From: Myxococcus dinghuensis
Lineage (GTDB): Bacteria; Myxococcota; Myxococcia; Myxococcales; Myxococcaceae
Reading direction: 5' to 3'
Assembly (NCBI RefSeq): GCF_024198235.1
Contig: NZ_JAKCFB010000005.1
Span: forward strand, 1-64,000
DNA length: 64,000 nt
The number at the start of each line of letters is the position of its first letter. The stretch's first letter is position 1. Made by a program: the position numbers and the translations under genes. The notes below the pieces were generated by a model, which was not told the origin of the DNA, made no database searches, and saw nothing but the letters and a program-made list of their open reading frames with translations. Below, piece after piece: positions 62,158-64,000 of this stretch.

Positions 62158-63651
62158 ATGCGCCGATTGCTCGCCCTCACCGTCCCGTTCGCCCTGCTGA
62201 TGGGAACAGGTTGTTACGCCCACTACCACGGCCCCGCCACGCGGTACGGCTCGGTGGTGGTGGACTACAGCTACTCGGGCAACCACCCCATTCCGGACGA
62301 GGACGGCGGCGGCTGGTGCCCCTACTCCCACGTCCACTCGCACGGCTATCAGCCCGTGGCGGACGCGTACACGTACACCAACGACGTGTACTACTACTCG
62401 GGGCCGACGGTGGTCTGGTACTGGGACTACCACCTGGATCCGATCGGCGTCGCGTGCCACCTGCACGGGCGCCACTCCCACGACTACTACCCTTCGACCG
62501 GCCGGGCCTACCGCTGGGAGCGCAGCCGGGGCTACGTCTACGACCGCACCCACGCGGCGTCCGCGGGCTACAGCTACGTGCGGCCCTCCTCCCGGCCCCA
62601 GCAGGCCCCCTCGCGAGGCTACTCGCCGCGTGACGACGACAACCGTCCGGGCCGGGCGCCTCCGGGAGGCACCGGGTGGGGCACGCAGCCTCCGCGTGGC
62701 TCGCGCTACGACAACAACAACAACGGCGGCGGCTGGAGCGGTGGGAACAACAACGGCGGCGGCCGGGGCAACAACGGCGGCCCCCGCCCCCGTCCGGGCC
62801 GGGGCAACGACGACGACCAGGGCAACAACGGCGGCGGTTGGGGCAACTCCGGCGGAGGCTACGGCGGCACGCCCGGCGGCAGCGGCTCCGGCAACAACGG
62901 CGGCGGCAACAACGGCGGCGGCTACGGCAACAACGGTGGGCACGGCAACAACGGCGGCGGTTGGGGCAACCCCGGCGGAGGCTCCAGCGGTGGCGGCAAC
63001 TCCGGTGGCGGCTACGGCGGCACGCCCGGTGGCAGCGGCTCTGGCGGAAACAACGGCGGCGGCTACGGCAACTCCGGGGGCGGCAACTCCGGCGGCAACA
63101 GCGGCGGTGGCAACAGCGGCGGCGGCTGGGGCAACCCCGGTGGCGGCTCCAATGGTGGAGGCTCCAGTGGTGGCGGCAACTCCGGCGGTGGCTCCAGCGG
63201 TGGCGGCAACTCCGGTGGCGGCTACGGCGGCACGCCTGGCGGCAGCGGCTCCGGGGGTGGTTACGGCAGCGGCGGCTCCAGTGGCGGTGGCAGCTCCGGC
63301 GGCTGGGGCAACTCCAGCGGCGGTGGCTCCAGTGGTGGTGGCTCCAGTGGTGGTGGCTCCAGCGGCGGTGGCTCCAGTGGTGGTGGCTACGGGCGGGACC
63401 GGGACAGCGACGGAGGCGGACGGGGTGGCAGCCGCGGCGGCTCCAGCAACGGTGGTTGGGGCAGCGGCGGCAGCTCGGGTGGAAGCCGGGGCGACTCCAG
63501 CTCCAGCGGCGGGCGCAGCTCCAACAATGGCGGGTGGAGCAGCGGGGGTTCGTCGGGCTCCTCTTCGCCTCGCTCGAGCGGCGGCTCCTCTTCGGGCGGC
63601 AGCCGGGGTGGGCGCTCCAACTCGAAGGGCGGCAACAACGGCTGGCGTTGA
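62158..63651 (+). CDS. lipoprotein with Gly/Ser/Asn-rich low-complexity tail
   Basis: The 497-residue protein has a lipoprotein signal (MRRLLALTVPFALLMGTGC), a Tyr/His-rich N-terminal domain (about 20-150: ATRYGSVVVDYSYSGNHPIP, YTNDVYYYSGPTVVWYWDYH, CHLHGRHSHDYYP) that could bind metal, and about 300 residues of repeats such as GGGNSGGGYGGTPGGSGSG and GGGSSGGG. Surface-exposed flexible tails of this kind occur in adhesins and spore or matrix proteins. ATG 62158 is chosen for the signal peptide and a GGGAG upstream; longer frames lack these. Confidence 0.78.
   Translation: MRRLLALTVPFALLMGTGCYAHYHGPATRYGSVVVDYSYSGNHPIPDEDGGGWCPYSHVHSHGYQPVADAYTYTNDVYYYSGPTVVWYWDYHLDPIGVACHLHGRHSHDYYPSTGRAYRWERSRGYVYDRTHAASAGYSYVRPSSRPQQAPSRGYSPRDDDNRPGRAPPGGTGWGTQPPRGSRYDNNNNGGGWSGGNNNGGGRGNNGGPRPRPGRGNDDDQGNNGGGWGNSGGGYGGTPGGSGSGNNGGGNNGGGYGNNGGHGNNGGGWGNPGGGSSGGGNSGGGYGGTPGGSGSGGNNGGGYGNSGGGNSGGNSGGGNSGGGWGNPGGGSNGGGSSGGGNSGGGSSGGGNSGGGYGGTPGGSGSGGGYGSGGSSGGGSSGGWGNSSGGGSSGGGSSGGGSSGGGSSGGGYGRDRDSDGGGRGGSRGGSSNGGWGSGGSSGGSRGDSSSSGGRSSNNGGWSSGGSSGSSSPRSSGGSSSGGSRGGRSNSKGGNNGWR
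62713..63636 (+). repeat. glycine-rich coding minisatellite
   Basis: A tract of GGC/GGT-GGC-AAC/TCC-type codons with larger recurring blocks (GYGGTPGGSGSG occurs three times at about 62860, 63010 and 63220). It encodes the low-complexity tail of the lipoprotein. The repeats could recombine and change length. Confidence 0.85.
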
Positions 63652-63713
63652 TTGACGCCGCGCGCCCCCGACTCGGGTCGCGCGGAGTCTCGCAGGACGA
63701 TTGAAGGATTGCC

Positions 63714-63765
63714 GACACCGGGCTCCGCGCTCCGTCCGACACGGGCGGGCGGACGGCCCGGTGTC
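63714..63765 (+). terminator. large hairpin after the Gly-rich lipoprotein gene
   Basis: GACACCGGGC pairs with GCCCGGTGTC, enclosing a second stem CCGTCC/GGACGG, followed by GCGCTTTGC. It lies 63 bp after the stop of the lipoprotein gene. Confidence 0.65.
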
Positions 63766-63863
63766 GCGCTTTGCGGCACCTGTTCGCCAGAAGTCGAATG
63801 GGGGGCAGTGACCAGGCGACACTGGATTGCCTGCGCGACGGGGCATGGAGATGTTGCTCCCCG

Positions 63864-64000
63864 ATGAAGCGCCCATTCCTGTTCGTCACGTGTGTCGTGC
63901 TCGGGCTCGCGTCGTCAGCCTGCGGGTCGGGAGGAGCCACGCCGGACCCGGGGTTCCAGACCGAGGACGCGGAGGCCGTGGACCTCGAGAACCTCCGCAT
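63864..64000 (+). CDS. lipoprotein, start only (runs off the window)
   Basis: The first 45 residues are visible: MKRPFLFVTCVVLGLASSAC is a lipoprotein signal with Cys20, followed by GSGGATPDPGFQTEDAEAVD. The mature protein lies outside, so no family can be given. The ribosome binding site is weak (GGAG about 14 nt upstream). Confidence 0.7.
   Translation, partial: MKRPFLFVTCVVLGLASSACGSGGATPDPGFQTEDAEAVDLENLR

Overview
The window is high-GC DNA from a myxobacterium, most likely family Myxococcaceae (Myxococcus, Corallococcus, Pyxidicoccus or a close relative). The evidence is a MYXO-CTERM-like sorting tail, a minor-pilin/PilY1 cluster carrying the unusual cytochrome TfcP, tandem lspA genes, many one-off lipoproteins, and a sigma-54 activator with an FHA domain.

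Positions 1-18276 are one end of an integrated temperate phage. Minus-strand packaging genes (portal, cut by the window edge, then large and small terminase subunits) leave the window on the left. A TIR-domain gene and a phage-encoded sigma-70-family factor follow. Then comes a long plus-strand replication and recombination arm: primase-helicase, PD-(D/E)XK nuclease, SNF2-like helicase, a probable ssDNA-binding-type protein, a family A DNA polymerase, a RuvC-like resolvase, excisionase and integrase. More A/T-rich passenger genes (TIR, a secreted DUF11 protein, a membrane/soluble gene pair, a 106-codon gene) sit between these modules. Six copies of a 30-bp element (TGARCC, exactly 18 bp, CATTTA, with a conserved GAA and a CACC at the spacer end) each stand in front of a phage transcription unit in the matching orientation. 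They look like promoters of a dedicated phage regulon, and the phage sigma factor is the obvious candidate reader. In three cases a GTG start lies exactly 6 nt after CATTTA, which suggests leaderless mRNAs.

The integrase ends 16 bp from the 3' end of the last gene of a six-tRNA cluster on the minus strand (Gly-GCC, Ala-CGC, Leu-CAG, Pro-GGG, Pro-CGG, Asp-GTC), which is the likely attachment site. Several of these tRNAs are non-canonical: two have C33, and the Leu-anticodon one has a short variable loop. Upstream on the same strand are a 55-residue ORF with an excellent Shine-Dalgarno, whose C-terminal 33 residues are almost only Ala/Pro/Leu/Gly/Asp, and an intrinsic terminator directly before the first tRNA. 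The layout matches leader-peptide attenuation of a tRNA operon.

Positions 19.3-41.8 kb are ordinary chromosome: MgtE, lipoproteins, a NADAR-family enzyme, a LytS/LytTR two-component pair, a large PKD-containing surface protein, KdsC, Lgt, two tandem LspA signal peptidases, an endonuclease/exonuclease/phosphatase-family lipoprotein with a long TDGG-type repeat linker, and a Mut7-C protein. Positions 41.9-49.9 kb are the type IVa pilus priming/tip operon pilX-tfcP-pilY1-pilV-pilW-fimU behind a well-formed sigma-54 promoter. Positions 49.9-59 kb, on the minus strand, hold an FHA/AAA+ sigma-54 activator, a translationally coupled TadE/TadG-like operon with a CX3C-rich secreted protein, and ileS. 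The right end has a RimK-type ATP-grasp ligase, a DsbA/FrnE-like oxidoreductase, a zinc-finger membrane protein, a Gly/Ser/Asn-rich lipoprotein and the start of another lipoprotein.
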